DNA of 64,000 bases from JBBSDP01 sp038240605 (GTDB lineage: Bacteria; Planctomycetota; Phycisphaerae; Tepidisphaerales; Tepidisphaeraceae), in the NCBI GenBank assembly GCA_038240605.1, contig JBBSDP010000002.1, positions 124,001 through 188,000 on the forward strand, given 5' to 3'. The notes under the pieces were generated by a model. It had not been told where the DNA came from. It searched no databases and saw nothing but the letters and a program-made list of their open reading frames with translations. Positions 44,857-53,085 of the stretch are shown here, one piece after another. Both the position numbers and the translations under genes were made by a program. Position 1 is the stretch's first letter, and each line of letters starts with the position of its first letter.

Positions 44857-47232
44857 TCACTGCTTCAGGGATGCATCGAGCCGGGCGATGACGGTTTCGA
44901 GCCGGCGTCGCTGCGCGACGCTCAGCTCCGCGCGACCAAATCGCACGCGGTAGAAGAGCTGGGTCAGCCGCAGCACCGTCTGGTAGGCATCGGTCGGGAG
45001 GAACTTGAGCGACTCGCCGAACTCGCGCGGCGTCAGGTGGGCGGGGCGCGTCATGCGATGACGAGCGAGCAACAACGTCAGGTCATCGTAAAAGCCCAGC
45101 TGACGAGCGAGGCGAATCTGCTCCTCGCGTGGGAGTGATGCCATCCCCATGCGCCGCGCACGCCGTCGCAGCGTCCACTTCTCGAAGAAAAACGCACCGA
45201 ACGCCGCGACCATCACCAGCACCATCAGCCAGACAATCCCGCCGAGCAGCGTTGACGACACTTTCCAGAACCCTACCCAGAACCCCAGTGTCGGTTTCCA
45301 GGCATTTGCGCCGGTCATACCGCGACGGCGGATCACCATGTTCAGCATCTTGTTTTCGGCGGCCTGGATCAGGTTCTCCTGGTCCTGGGTGTCGTAGGCG
45401 ATCACCTTGTTGGCATACGTGAACTCCAGGAAATCGATGACGTGTTTGAACTTTTGCCAAAGCCCGGGCTTGCGCGCGTTGTCCGCATCAATGTCGCTCG
45501 TGGGATCGAACGTGCGCCACCCCTGCGGCGTGCGCACTTCCACCCATGCGTGCGCCGCTGACTGGCGAACCACGTAATACTTTCCAAGGCCGTTGTACTC
45601 ATCAGGGGACGTTCGGAACCCCACCACCATCCGCGCCTCCATCCCCACGCTCTGGCACATGAGGGTCATGGCCCCGGCGAAATACTGGCAGTGTCCGCGC
45701 TGAAAGTCGTACAGGAACGCGACGATCGGATCGCGCCCTTCGATCCGCCTGGTGTCGGTCAGGTCGAGCGTGTATTTGAAATGCGTGCGCAGGTACTGCT
45801 CGATGTTCGCCGCAATCTGCCCGTCGAGCGGGCCGGCGATCCCCTCGGCGCCGCGCCGTGGGACGAGCGGGCCCTGCGCGTCGGCTCCAGATACGTCGGG
45901 CCGGCGGGCGAACTCGCCGATCTTGGGGTCGATGGCGTGCGCCACGCTGAACTGCACCCCCTTCCGCTCGTGGGCCCAGGCCTTGATCGATTCGATCGCG
46001 GCGGGATCGTACGGGGCGGCGCCAAAGGTCCACGATCGGTCGTTGAGCCAGCCGATCACGACCTCACTCGGCTGGTCGAGCTGATCGGCCAGTTCCTGCG
46101 CGCTGGCCGCCGGCAGCGGGCCCAGGTCATTTCGGGACACCACCTGATAGGTCAGCGGCTCGATAAGCGGATCGACGGTCTGGAGCGCGCCATCCTCTTC
46201 CGAGAACCTCAAGCGGAGGGGTCTGGATGGCGTCAACCGCGCCGGCCCCGCCATCGCGAACAGGACGTTGGTGCCGCCTGGTTGAAGCGTCACGTCCTGG
46301 ACCCATTCCTCGGTGGTCGGGCCTGGCGCCCGAAGCGATGCCGCCTGGTCGCGATCGATGGTGCGCGGCGCGTCGTCCGCGGGCGTACGCGTCCACTTCA
46401 TCCCGTTGTAGCGATCGAGCGTCACGCCGCGCCACAGCAGCGTTTCCGTCCCCTCCACCGTCTTGCCATTGTGGGACAGGTGGACGTAGGCGACGACCTC
46501 GGTGTTCTGCTGGATCTTGGCGACCTGCTGAAAATCGACCTGGTCGCTGAAGCCGACCATCGACTGGTTCGGGCGGATCTGAAACTGGCCCAGGAATCCC
46601 GCCCCGCTCCCGCGCGGGAAGAAGAGGAACACCAGCACGCCGAACACGATAGCGACGCATGAAACGATCATCGTGAGCCGTCGCATCGATCGGGTCAGGT
46701 AGCGCTGGTCCTGGCGGAGCATCGCGTCGCTCACCTTGTCCTGGGGGACCGCGACCGCTGCCTTCGCCGCGTCGGCCTCGATCTTCAGGTGAAACAGCAG
46801 GCAGCAGTAGAGCGAAAGGAACAGGTACACGAGCAGCAACACGCCGAACAGCATGCTCGCCGTGTTGATCGACGCCGCCACCATCATTAGCAGGCCAAGC
46901 ACGAGGAGCTGTCCGTAATCGCGGTTCCCGCGCACCTCGTAGAGCTTGACGACCTGGAGCAGCACGAGAAACTCGCCGATTACCATCACGATGGTCGTGC
47001 CCCCCGAGAGCCCCTCGCGGATCACGTAGAGCAGCGCCGCGATCGTGATGACGTTGGCGACGAGACGTGGCATGGGCGCGTAGCGGCCGGTCCGCACCAT
47101 CCATGCGTTAAGCGCGACCGCCCCCCAGCCCAGCACCCAGATGCCGACGGATTGGAACGCGATCGCGAACCCGGCGATCCCCAGCAGGAGGAGCAGGTAA
47201 AAGGACGGCTTGAACTGGCGAATGTCGTACAT
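44857..47232 (-). CDS. TgpA-like transglutaminase membrane protein
   Basis: A 791-residue protein. Six or so N-terminal membrane helices (about residues 10-160 and 190-215) are followed by an extracytoplasmic transglutaminase core. The catalytic Cys lies in QRGHCQYFAGAMTLM, the His in SAAHAWVEVRTPQG and the Asp in FDPTSDID, in correct order. One further helix (IVWLMVLVMVAAFGAFFF) precedes a cytoplasmic DUF4129-like C-terminus. It is the last gene of a MoxR-DUF58-transglutaminase operon, a common envelope-associated module whose substrate is mostly unknown. Confidence 0.9.
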   Translation of the reverse strand: MYDIRQFKPSFYLLLLLGIAGFAIAFQSVGIWVLGWGAVALNAWMVRTGRYAPMPRLVANVITIAALLYVIREGLSGGTTIVMVIGEFLVLLQVVKLYEVRGNRDYGQLLVLGLLMMVAASINTASMLFGVLLLVYLFLSLYCCLLFHLKIEADAAKAAVAVPQDKVSDAMLRQDQRYLTRSMRRLTMIVSCVAIVFGVLVFLFFPRGSGAGFLGQFQIRPNQSMVGFSDQVDFQQVAKIQQNTEVVAYVHLSHNGKTVEGTETLLWRGVTLDRYNGMKWTRTPADDAPRTIDRDQAASLRAPGPTTEEWVQDVTLQPGGTNVLFAMAGPARLTPSRPLRLRFSEEDGALQTVDPLIEPLTYQVVSRNDLGPLPAASAQELADQLDQPSEVVIGWLNDRSWTFGAAPYDPAAIESIKAWAHERKGVQFSVAHAIDPKIGEFARRPDVSGADAQGPLVPRRGAEGIAGPLDGQIAANIEQYLRTHFKYTLDLTDTRRIEGRDPIVAFLYDFQRGHCQYFAGAMTLMCQSVGMEARMVVGFRTSPDEYNGLGKYYVVRQSAAHAWVEVRTPQGWRTFDPTSDIDADNARKPGLWQKFKHVIDFLEFTYANKVIAYDTQDQENLIQAAENKMLNMVIRRRGMTGANAWKPTLGFWVGFWKVSSTLLGGIVWLMVLVMVAAFGAFFFEKWTLRRRARRMGMASLPREEQIRLARQLGFYDDLTLLLARHRMTRPAHLTPREFGESLKFLPTDAYQTVLRLTQLFYRVRFGRAELSVAQRRRLETVIARLDASLKQ

Positions 47233-47242
47233 CGATCTTGAC

Positions 47243-48589
47243 TCAGCCCTCGCCCACCTGCTGCTCGACCGGCATGCAATGCGCGAAGTCGACGTCCGAC
47301 TCGAACTTGAACCACGCGTCGGCCCGCGGCGAGCCGGCAGAGACGATCAGCATGCCGCCCCGACCATCCTCATGGATCCCCAACTGGATGTCCCGCGGCG
47401 TAAACAGGACGGGCGTGGTGCCTGATTTCAGGAGGGCATGGCACTGCTCCATGAGGGCCTCGATCCCCTGCTCGACGTTGACGGGAAGCCGGCCCAGCGC
47501 CGAAAGGATGTCGGTGCGCTGCGACTTGCCGCGCAACGGCGGAATGCCCAGCCAATGTCCCGACCAGACGAACAACCCCACCGACAGGTCCTCATCCAGG
47601 GCCAGCGCCGCCAGCGAAGCCGCCATGGCGATCGAACGTTCGACGAGCATTTGCTCGCGGGTCGTCTGCTCCTTCAGTTGCGTATCGACGAGGATCAGCA
47701 GCCGCGGCGGGGCGACCTGCGTCATTTCCTTGGACACCAGCACGCCGTTGCGCGCGCTGCGCCGCCAGTAGATCCAGCGCGGGTTGTCGCCGCGGCGAAA
47801 TTCCTTGACGCCGTAGAACTCATCGCTTCCGCCCGGCCGCGGCCGCATGGTGGGACCGCTGCGGTCCGCCGAGCGGCACAACTGGAGCAGGCGAGGATCC
47901 ACGCGCGCCAGCGGCGGGTAGATCACCAGGTGCTCCTTTTGCCGCTTCGTGACCGCCCGCTTGATGAAGCCGAAGGGAAAACTCGTGCCGAGCTGAAACC
48001 GATCGAACTCGTACACGCCACGGCGCTTGGCAACAAGCTCCGCGGGAACCATGGCAGTCATGCCCGGAGCGGCGTGGAGCATGTAGCTCTGTGGCTGGCG
48101 CGTGAACCCCTGTACCCCGTCCAGCTCACAGATGCTCACCGACAAGCTCGGCCAGAACCGCTTCTGGTTGGCGATCTCGTAAACCGTCCGTACCGTTCGC
48201 CCCACGACGCCGTGCTCGGGCAGGATCCGTCGCACTTTCAGCCTGCGCAGAACGAGACGGCTGATCACCCCGCTGATGAGCAGGATGCCGATCATCAAAC
48301 CGAAGGTGCCGAAGAGGAGGTTGGCCTGGCTGTTGTTGGCCGCCAGCCCCATGAACAGCATGAGGCAGCAATAGACGAGCCCCGTCAGTGAAAAATCCAC
48401 CCCGGGGCGTTCGCGCACGAGCGTGAGCCCGGCCCGTCGTTGCGCCTCGCGCGCCGCGGGTCCGCGCCCCATCGTTTGCCGCGCGGCGCTGAGAGCGGAC
48501 AACTCTGCCGCCGCGGCCGTCGCCACGGCGGCGGCCGACGCATCACGCGCTGCTGGAATGGGCGCTTCAACCGGCATGGATAAACTCAC
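47243..48589 (-). CDS. DUF58-domain protein
   Basis: A 448-residue protein with two membrane helices at about residues 68-105, preceded by an Ala-rich leader. The DUF58 signature region EFYGVKEFRRGDNPRWIYWRRSARNGVLVSKEM lies near residue 265. It is followed by a von Willebrand factor A-like fold beginning RLLILVDTQLKE. The DxSxS metal site is not well conserved (VDTQL). It is the middle gene of the MoxR operon, overlapping moxR by ATGA and ending 10 bases before the transglutaminase gene. Confidence 0.9.
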   Translation of the reverse strand: MSLSMPVEAPIPAARDASAAAVATAAAAELSALSAARQTMGRGPAAREAQRRAGLTLVRERPGVDFSLTGLVYCCLMLFMGLAANNSQANLLFGTFGLMIGILLISGVISRLVLRRLKVRRILPEHGVVGRTVRTVYEIANQKRFWPSLSVSICELDGVQGFTRQPQSYMLHAAPGMTAMVPAELVAKRRGVYEFDRFQLGTSFPFGFIKRAVTKRQKEHLVIYPPLARVDPRLLQLCRSADRSGPTMRPRPGGSDEFYGVKEFRRGDNPRWIYWRRSARNGVLVSKEMTQVAPPRLLILVDTQLKEQTTREQMLVERSIAMAASLAALALDEDLSVGLFVWSGHWLGIPPLRGKSQRTDILSALGRLPVNVEQGIEALMEQCHALLKSGTTPVLFTPRDIQLGIHEDGRGGMLIVSAGSPRADAWFKFESDVDFAHCMPVEQQVGEG

Positions 48590-49527
48590 CGCGGCGTTGC
48601 GACCTCAGCCAGTATCTTAGTCAACACGGCCTGATTGCCGCGCGCATCGCCATTGGAAAGGTAGGTTTTTCCCAAAACGCGGTGTCCGCAGACCGCGATG
48701 AACAGCGCCTTGACGTCGTCGGGCGTGACGTAGTCGCGCCCCGCCAGGAAGGCCGACGCCTGCGATGCCTGCGTCAGTGCCAGGGCGCCGCGGGGAGAAA
48801 CGCCCAGGCGAAGCTCATCGCTCCCGCGCGTCGCCTCGACCAGGTCGAGGATGTAATCGACGATCGCCGGGTCCAACTTCACCTGCCCCATGGAATCCTG
48901 GAGCTCCACCGCCTGATGGGCGGTCATCACCGGCTGAAGCCGATCCAGCGCGCCGCGGCCCGGCTGGGTGGTCAGGATCTGGTGCTCGGAGCGGCGATCG
49001 GGGTACCCGACGGTGATGCGCACCAGGAAGCGGTCGAGCTGGTTTTCCGGCAGGTGATAGGTTCCCTCGAATTCAAACGGGTTCTGCGTCGCGACCAGCA
49101 TGAAAGGGCGCGCCAGCGGAAAAGTCTGGTTCTCGACGCTCACCTGTTCTTCGCTCATCGCCTCCAGCAGGGCGGACTGCGTGCGCGGCGTGGTCCGGTT
49201 GATCTCATCGGCGAGGACGATGTTCGCGAATATCGGGCCCGGCCGGAACTCAAACACCTGGGTCTGATTATTCAGGATCGAGACGCCCAGGACGTCGCTG
49301 GGCAACAGGTCCGGCGTGAGCTGGATTCGCGTGAAGCGGCAATCGACGCTCCGTGCCAGCGAACGCGCGAGCACGGTCTTCCCCACGCCGGGCACGTCTT
49401 CGATCAGCACATGACCCCGTGCCAGCAGCCCGATCAGCAACAGGTCGATCGCGTGGGGATCCCCGAGAAAGACGGTTCGGATGTTGTCGCGCAGGGCATC
49501 GATAAGTCGATTCGGCACCGAGTTCAC
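48586..49527 (-). CDS. MoxR-family AAA+ ATPase
   Basis: A 313-residue ATPase. Walker A VPGVGKT is in HVLIEDVPGVGKTVLARSL, Walker B is in NIVLADEINRTTPRTQSALLEAM, and the sensor-1 Asn lies in MLVATQNPFEFEGTYHLPE. The C-terminal lid contains VSPRGALALTQASQASAF and RDYVTPDDVKAL. MoxR proteins act as chaperones for VWA and DUF58 partners, and the DUF58 gene follows with an ATGA overlap. It is the first gene of the operon; an ATG at 49527 begins the conserved part. Confidence 0.93.
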   Translation of the reverse strand: MNSVPNRLIDALRDNIRTVFLGDPHAIDLLLIGLLARGHVLIEDVPGVGKTVLARSLARSVDCRFTRIQLTPDLLPSDVLGVSILNNQTQVFEFRPGPIFANIVLADEINRTTPRTQSALLEAMSEEQVSVENQTFPLARPFMLVATQNPFEFEGTYHLPENQLDRFLVRITVGYPDRRSEHQILTTQPGRGALDRLQPVMTAHQAVELQDSMGQVKLDPAIVDYILDLVEATRGSDELRLGVSPRGALALTQASQASAFLAGRDYVTPDDVKALFIAVCGHRVLGKTYLSNGDARGNQAVLTKILAEVATPR

Positions 49528-49676
49528 TCCACGTTCCGACCCCCCGGCGAGAAGGCACAGGGCAATATCGTAACCATAGAAAAATGATTCTGCACGCGGG
49601 CGAGAACCAGCGACATTCAGGGTGGGCCGGTCTCACCGCCTCTTCCTGATGGGCCGATCCGCCCTACACCGTGCGT

Positions 49677-50429
49677 TTAGTTGCGGAGATAGGCCGCGTT
49701 GTCGGCCGAGAGGAACCCCGTCCCCGGCGCCGCGGGCCCGGCGGAGCTGGCGGTGAAGCGGTCGAAGACTGTCTGGGCATGCCCGTCGCAATAGCCGACG
49801 TTGGTGGCGCGGCGATGGCGGTATCCCTGTGTCCCGGACCACCGTGCCCAGAAGCCCGTGTCGTCCGCGGGCAGCGGCGAGCGCATGAATTTGTCGGCGC
49901 CCGCCACATATTGCCCATCGCCAAACAGGACGCAGTCGCTGGGCCGGGTCACGTCGGTCAACTTCGCGGGATTGGGGATGGTTTCAAACTGGCCGTGACC
50001 GATCGTGGACGTGTTGTAGTTGTAGCCCGTGTAGAAATTCCCGGCGGTGTTGGAGTTGCCCTCAAATGAGGGGCATTGCTGGACTGGCAGATCCCCTACC
50101 GCCTCCCACAACAGTCCGGGGGTGTTGGTCACGTTCGCGCCGATCGTGGTCGTGGTGAAATCCCAGTCCGTTTCGATCGTGGTCGCGCCGCTCGAGCTGA
50201 ACCAATAAGCCGGCGGATAACTGCCCTTGAACTTGTCGGCATAGATGTTCACCGCGATCAGCATCTGCCTGAGGTTCGACAGGCACTGAACGCGCTTGGC
50301 CTCCTCGCGGGCGGTGGTCAGCGCCGGCATCAGGAGCGCAATTAACACCGCAATAATCCCAATGACAACCAGCAACTCCGCCAGCGTAAACCCTCGACTT
50401 GCGACGGAGCGATTGGAACGTGCCTGCAT
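49677..50429 (-). CDS. Type II secretion-like prepilin/DUF1559-type protein
   Basis: A 250-residue protein. It begins with a short basic leader and the prepilin signature SRGFTLAELLVVIGIIAVLIALLMPAL, cleaved after Gly and methylated in this class. KRVQCLSNLRQMLIAVNIYADKFKGSYPPA follows, and the C-terminal TNVGYCDGHAQTVF (the H-x-G type 'DGH' ending) is typical of planctomycete DUF1559-like pseudopilins. ATG 50429 has GAGGAG five bases upstream. It is separated from the riboswitch-controlled PEP-CTERM gene by a strong hairpin, so read-through from it is uncertain. Confidence 0.88.
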   Translation of the reverse strand: MQARSNRSVASRGFTLAELLVVIGIIAVLIALLMPALTTAREEAKRVQCLSNLRQMLIAVNIYADKFKGSYPPAYWFSSSGATTIETDWDFTTTTIGANVTNTPGLLWEAVGDLPVQQCPSFEGNSNTAGNFYTGYNYNTSTIGHGQFETIPNPAKLTDVTRPSDCVLFGDGQYVAGADKFMRSPLPADDTGFWARWSGTQGYRHRRATNVGYCDGHAQTVFDRFTASSAGPAAPGTGFLSADNAAYLRN

Positions 50430-50447
50430 GACGGCTCCTCGAGCGGC

Positions 50448-50477
50448 AAAGACCGCCGCCCCATGGCGGCGGTCTTT
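50448..50477. terminator. Perfect 13-base-pair hairpin between two minus-strand genes
   Basis: AAAGACCGCCGCC and GGCGGCGGTCTTT surround a four-base loop. With A on one side and T on the other, it can end transcription from either strand. It lies between the PEP-CTERM gene and the prepilin gene, in the latter's leader. Confidence 0.75.
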
Positions 50478-50490
50478 GCTGAACGCAAGA

Positions 50491-51342
50491 TCATCCATGA
50501 CGACGCCGGCCCAGGCCCAAGCTCCCCATCACCAGGAGAAGGGCCAGGGAACCCGGCTCCGGCGTTGCGGAAATCGAATCCAGGACGAGCCGATCGCCCG
50601 CGGGCACATCAAATTTGATGTACTGAACTGAAGCGAGGTTTGAGCCGGCCAGGTCGAACCAGGTTCCGCCGGCCGAACCGTTCAGCAAATTCAGCATTTG
50701 GTCGTACGTGAGGCCGCTGAATTTCCGGAGCGGATCGTTCGCCGCAACCGGCGCTGTCGTGGAGTCCTGGAGGTCGAACGGCTGAAATTGATTGGCCGCC
50801 GCCGTCCCCAATCCCTGGTCGGCGAAGAAGAATCCGCCGGCGGAGGCGCCCGTCACTGTCGCATCCAGCCAGTAATTGGACGGCGCATCCAGTGCCACTA
50901 CGGAATTTTGGAAAAGGGGAAAGAAATTGACGTTGTCGCTGCTGACGCTCACGATCGCCTGAGAAGGCTGCCCCAGGGTCGCGGCCGGCGAAGAGGCCGT
51001 GGCAACCGGTGCGGAGGTATTCAGGAGCCCCGTGTTCGTGAAGACGCCGATCTGACCCGTTCCCGGCACGGGCGAGGAAAGTTTCATCGTGATCGATCCC
51101 CCCGCTTTCACGATCAGGATCTGGCTCGAATCGTACGGCGGGTTAAAGGGGTTCAGACCCGACGTGAAACCCGTGTCGCCATCGAGCAGCCCGGTCGGCG
51201 CCGAGAGGTTGTTGTGGTTCGGATCGAGTTGCGAAGAGGCGACGACCCCCGACGCCGTCACACCGCCCCGCGCCAGCGAACCCATGGAAAGAAGACCGAC
51301 GACTGCAAGGCCGCGAGGGGCTCTGGAAAGAAAACCGGACAT
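50491..51342 (-). CDS. PEP-CTERM surface protein under a cobalamin riboswitch
   Basis: A 283-residue secreted protein. It has a signal peptide (APRGLAVVGLLSMGSLARGGV), a beta-rich body and the sorting tail ATPEPGSLALLLVMGSLGLGRRRHG. The body has GGSITMKLSSPVPG, QAIVSVSSDNVNFFPLF and GTWFDLAGSNLASVQYIKFD. Patterns of this kind (secreted, 'VSSDGVNF', 'FDLA...YIKF') resemble surface proteins found near B12 transport genes in other phyla. I recall this from memory and could not check it. ATG 51342 has AAGGAG seven bases upstream. A longer in-frame reading to 51603 crosses the leader RNA and is rejected. Confidence 0.82.
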   Translation of the reverse strand: MSGFLSRAPRGLAVVGLLSMGSLARGGVTASGVVASSQLDPNHNNLSAPTGLLDGDTGFTSGLNPFNPPYDSSQILIVKAGGSITMKLSSPVPGTGQIGVFTNTGLLNTSAPVATASSPAATLGQPSQAIVSVSSDNVNFFPLFQNSVVALDAPSNYWLDATVTGASAGGFFFADQGLGTAAANQFQPFDLQDSTTAPVAANDPLRKFSGLTYDQMLNLLNGSAGGTWFDLAGSNLASVQYIKFDVPAGDRLVLDSISATPEPGSLALLLVMGSLGLGRRRHG

Positions 51343-51353
51343 GCGCACGCTCC

Positions 51354-51375
51354 TTGTGCCGATCGCGCGGCACAA
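51354..51375 (-). promoter_or_regulatory. Hairpin adjoining the ribosome-binding site of the PEP-CTERM gene
   Basis: On the minus strand TTGTGCC (51375-51369) pairs with GGCACAA (51360-51354), with an eight-base loop. Its 3' arm runs directly into the AAGGAG ribosome-binding sequence. It could act as the expression platform, hiding or exposing the site in response to the upstream riboswitch. Confidence 0.55.
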
Positions 51376-51600
51376 AAGAAAGCCTTCGTGCTCGCGCATC
51401 GCCGCAACGAAGTACGGCGTCAGGCAAGACCGAGGCAGAGCATGTCCGTGTATCAGGCGGGGAGACGCGCGCGACCGCATCAGTGTGATGCGACCGCAGC
51501 GAAAACCGCCGGCGGGCGTGCTACAACCCGGCCGTCCCGTAGCGCGAGGACGATTCGGATCAACGGCCCACGGCGCACCATGCGCCGGGTCCGACATGCC

Positions 51601-51793
51601 CACAGGCCGGTCTTCTGGCTTAGGACGTGGAGCAATACGAATCGCCGATCTTCACCGGCGTGTCATACGCGTCCGGCACGGGTTGCCTTCCCACCGGTCA
51701 ACCAGCAGTGGCATGGGTGGCCGTGCACTCGTCCATCACAGCGGCGCGTCCGCGGCGGAATTTCACCGCCTTCCCAATATCGAGGCACCGGCA
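51601..51793 (-). ncRNA. Cobalamin (B12) riboswitch
   Basis: On the minus strand the elements follow the class consensus in order. They are GGTGCC (51789-51784), GGGAAGGCGGTGAAATTCCGCC (from 51775), GCCGCTGTGAT (near 51744), GCCACTG (51712-51706), GTGGGAAGGC (near 51692) and the B12 box AGCCAGAAGACCGGCC (51620-51605), preceded by GTCCTA. Spacing, about 185 bases from first element to B12 box, is normal. Downstream, 258 bases of leader lead to a PEP-CTERM gene instead of a B12 gene. The aptamer call is secure; its regulatory output (likely down with B12) is by analogy. Confidence 0.93.
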
Positions 51794-51935
51794 ACGCACA
51801 ACGCGCACGTTACCCGCGCCCGACAGGCTTCGCAGCCGCCTGAAGGCGAGGTCAACACTAGCACTGACCAACGGGATTGCAACGACCGCCGTCCCACATT
51901 CCCGGAAGGGAATTTTTCTCTCCGTCCCTTCCAAC

Positions 51936-51963
51936 TTGTGCGATATTCCCCCCAGGCTATAAT
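51936..51963 (+). promoter_or_regulatory. Sigma70-like promoter of tRNA-Val(GAC)
   Basis: TTGTGC (51936-51941) and a perfect TATAAT (51958-51963) are separated by 16 bases. The tRNA starts 11 bases after the -10 box, so the transcript would begin near the mature 5' end. Confidence 0.75.
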
Positions 51964-51974
51964 CGTTCACGAAC

Positions 51975-52048
51975 GGGCGATTGGCGCAGTTGGCTAGCGC
52001 GCCAGCATGACACGCTGGAGGTCACAGGTTCGAGCCCTGTATCGCCCA
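51975..52048 (+). tRNA. tRNA-Val (anticodon GAC)
   Basis: The acceptor stem is GGGCGAT/ATCGCCC, the same as in the tRNA-Val(CAC) near 4.9 kb. The D arm is GCGC...GCGC, and the anticodon stem CCAGC/GCTGG carries the loop ATGACAC (anticodon GAC). The T arm is ACAGG-TTCGAGC-CCTGT. CCA is not encoded. Confidence 0.95.
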
Positions 52049-52053
52049 TGTTG

Positions 52054-52089
52054 AACGCCGGTGACAGGATTTGTCAGCGGCGTTTTTCT
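52054..52089 (+). terminator. Intrinsic terminator of tRNA-Val(GAC)
   Basis: AACGCCGGTGACA and TGTCAGCGGCGTT form a 13-base-pair stem with one mismatch and a five-base loop, followed by a T-run. It starts six bases after the tRNA. Confidence 0.85.
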
Positions 52090-52553
52090 TACGCATTTCC
52101 AAGCACTTGTGATCCGTCCGCACTGTTGGTCGAAACAAGCACCTGCCCGGGCGTTTTGTTCGCGATGCGACCCGAGGGACCACGGTTGCCTAGATTCGTT
52201 ACAAGCGTTCGCGCCATTTCCTGACCACGGCATGGAAGCCTTCGGCAAATTAAGATTGGCGCTGCCCCGTCACCGGCTTTGCTGGTAAGGCCGCCAGGAG
52301 CTGAGAAGTCGGATCGGAAATGCGGTGTTCAGGCCTTTCGACGGCGGGCACGCAGGCCGTTCGATGTCGGCTCAGGCACCGTCGTGATCGAGATATCTTT
52401 CGCAAAGCTGGCAAATATTACTGACCGTAGCACCGACCGAATCAAGCGTCACGCTCGACGTGTTGGTCGTCGTGCCGTTGGAGCCGGTCAGTCTCAGCAC
52501 ATGGCTTCCCAGTGTAGCGGAGTTGTCGCCGCGCTGCCGATCCCCATGGCGGC
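52090..52553. other. Non-coding or decayed stretch
   Basis: About 460 bases with only short frames on either strand. None has a ribosome-binding site, a recognisable family or credible composition. On the minus strand a Thr/Ser-rich frame (SNGTTTNTSSVTLDSVGA) between about 52390 and 52510 hints at a degraded surface-protein fragment. That reading is weak. Confidence 0.35.
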
Positions 52554-52682
52554 TCAGCGCCGTTGTTTTCTGGACTGATGTGCGTGGCGGCGGTAACGGT
52601 TGGCGCGCCAGCCAGCGTAGCCCACCAGGCAGGCGACGAGCACGATCGCCGAGATGAGGAGGACGACGACTGGAGCGGACAT
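52554..52682 (-). CDS. Small single-pass membrane protein
   Basis: A 42-residue product MSAPVVVLLISAIVLVACL... with one membrane helix and a strongly basic C-terminus (WRANRYRRHAHQSRKQRR), giving a clear inside-positive topology. AAGG lies five bases before the ATG. No family is recognised. The length and composition are typical of short regulatory membrane proteins. Confidence 0.42.
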   Translation of the reverse strand: MSAPVVVLLISAIVLVACLVGYAGWRANRYRRHAHQSRKQRR

Positions 52683-52743
52683 TGAAGCCTTCGGTCCCGG
52701 TGCCGGCGGGCAAACGGTCGGGGCACGCGATCGTCGGCGCGAA

Positions 52744-52983
52744 CTACCTGGCGCTGCGCTGGATGGAACCACGCCCCGTCTCCGTCAGCGCCACGCAACC
52801 ATATCGGTTGGACTTGATGAAGCCCTGTCCTTTCAGCTCCGCGAACGCACCGTGGGCCTCGGCATCGGTGAGGTGTGCCTGATGAACGATCTCGCCGAAC
52901 GGTGTCATGCGCGTGGCATGGTCGCCGGCCAGATCATAAAGCGCTGAAATGAACCGACGCGTTGGCAGTGGAATAGCCTTCAT
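52744..52983 (-). CDS. Small winged-helix-like protein
   Basis: A 79-residue product. The sequence IPLPTRRFISALYDLAGDH, then MTPFGEIVHQAHLTDAEAHGAFAELKGQGFI and SNRYGCVALTETGRG has the helix-helix-wing layout of MarR/PadR-like winged-helix DNA-binding domains. It ends in a wing-like beta hairpin (GCVALTETG). It may regulate the small membrane protein just downstream on the same strand. ATG 52983 is preferred over the longer frame to 53043. Confidence 0.55.
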   Translation of the reverse strand: MKAIPLPTRRFISALYDLAGDHATRMTPFGEIVHQAHLTDAEAHGAFAELKGQGFIKSNRYGCVALTETGRGSIQRSAR

Positions 52984-53085
52984 ATGCTCCAGCGTACGTC
53001 CAATCGCCCACGGACGCACGCGCGGGCGCCGGCAAATCCGCATGCGTCAACTCCACCTCGAAAACGTTTGTAGAAAACGGGCGCG

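Noticed and set aside
51343..51603. In-frame extension of the PEP-CTERM gene upstream
   Set aside because: It would translate part of the riboswitch leader; the ATG at 51342 has a good ribosome-binding site and starts a signal peptide.
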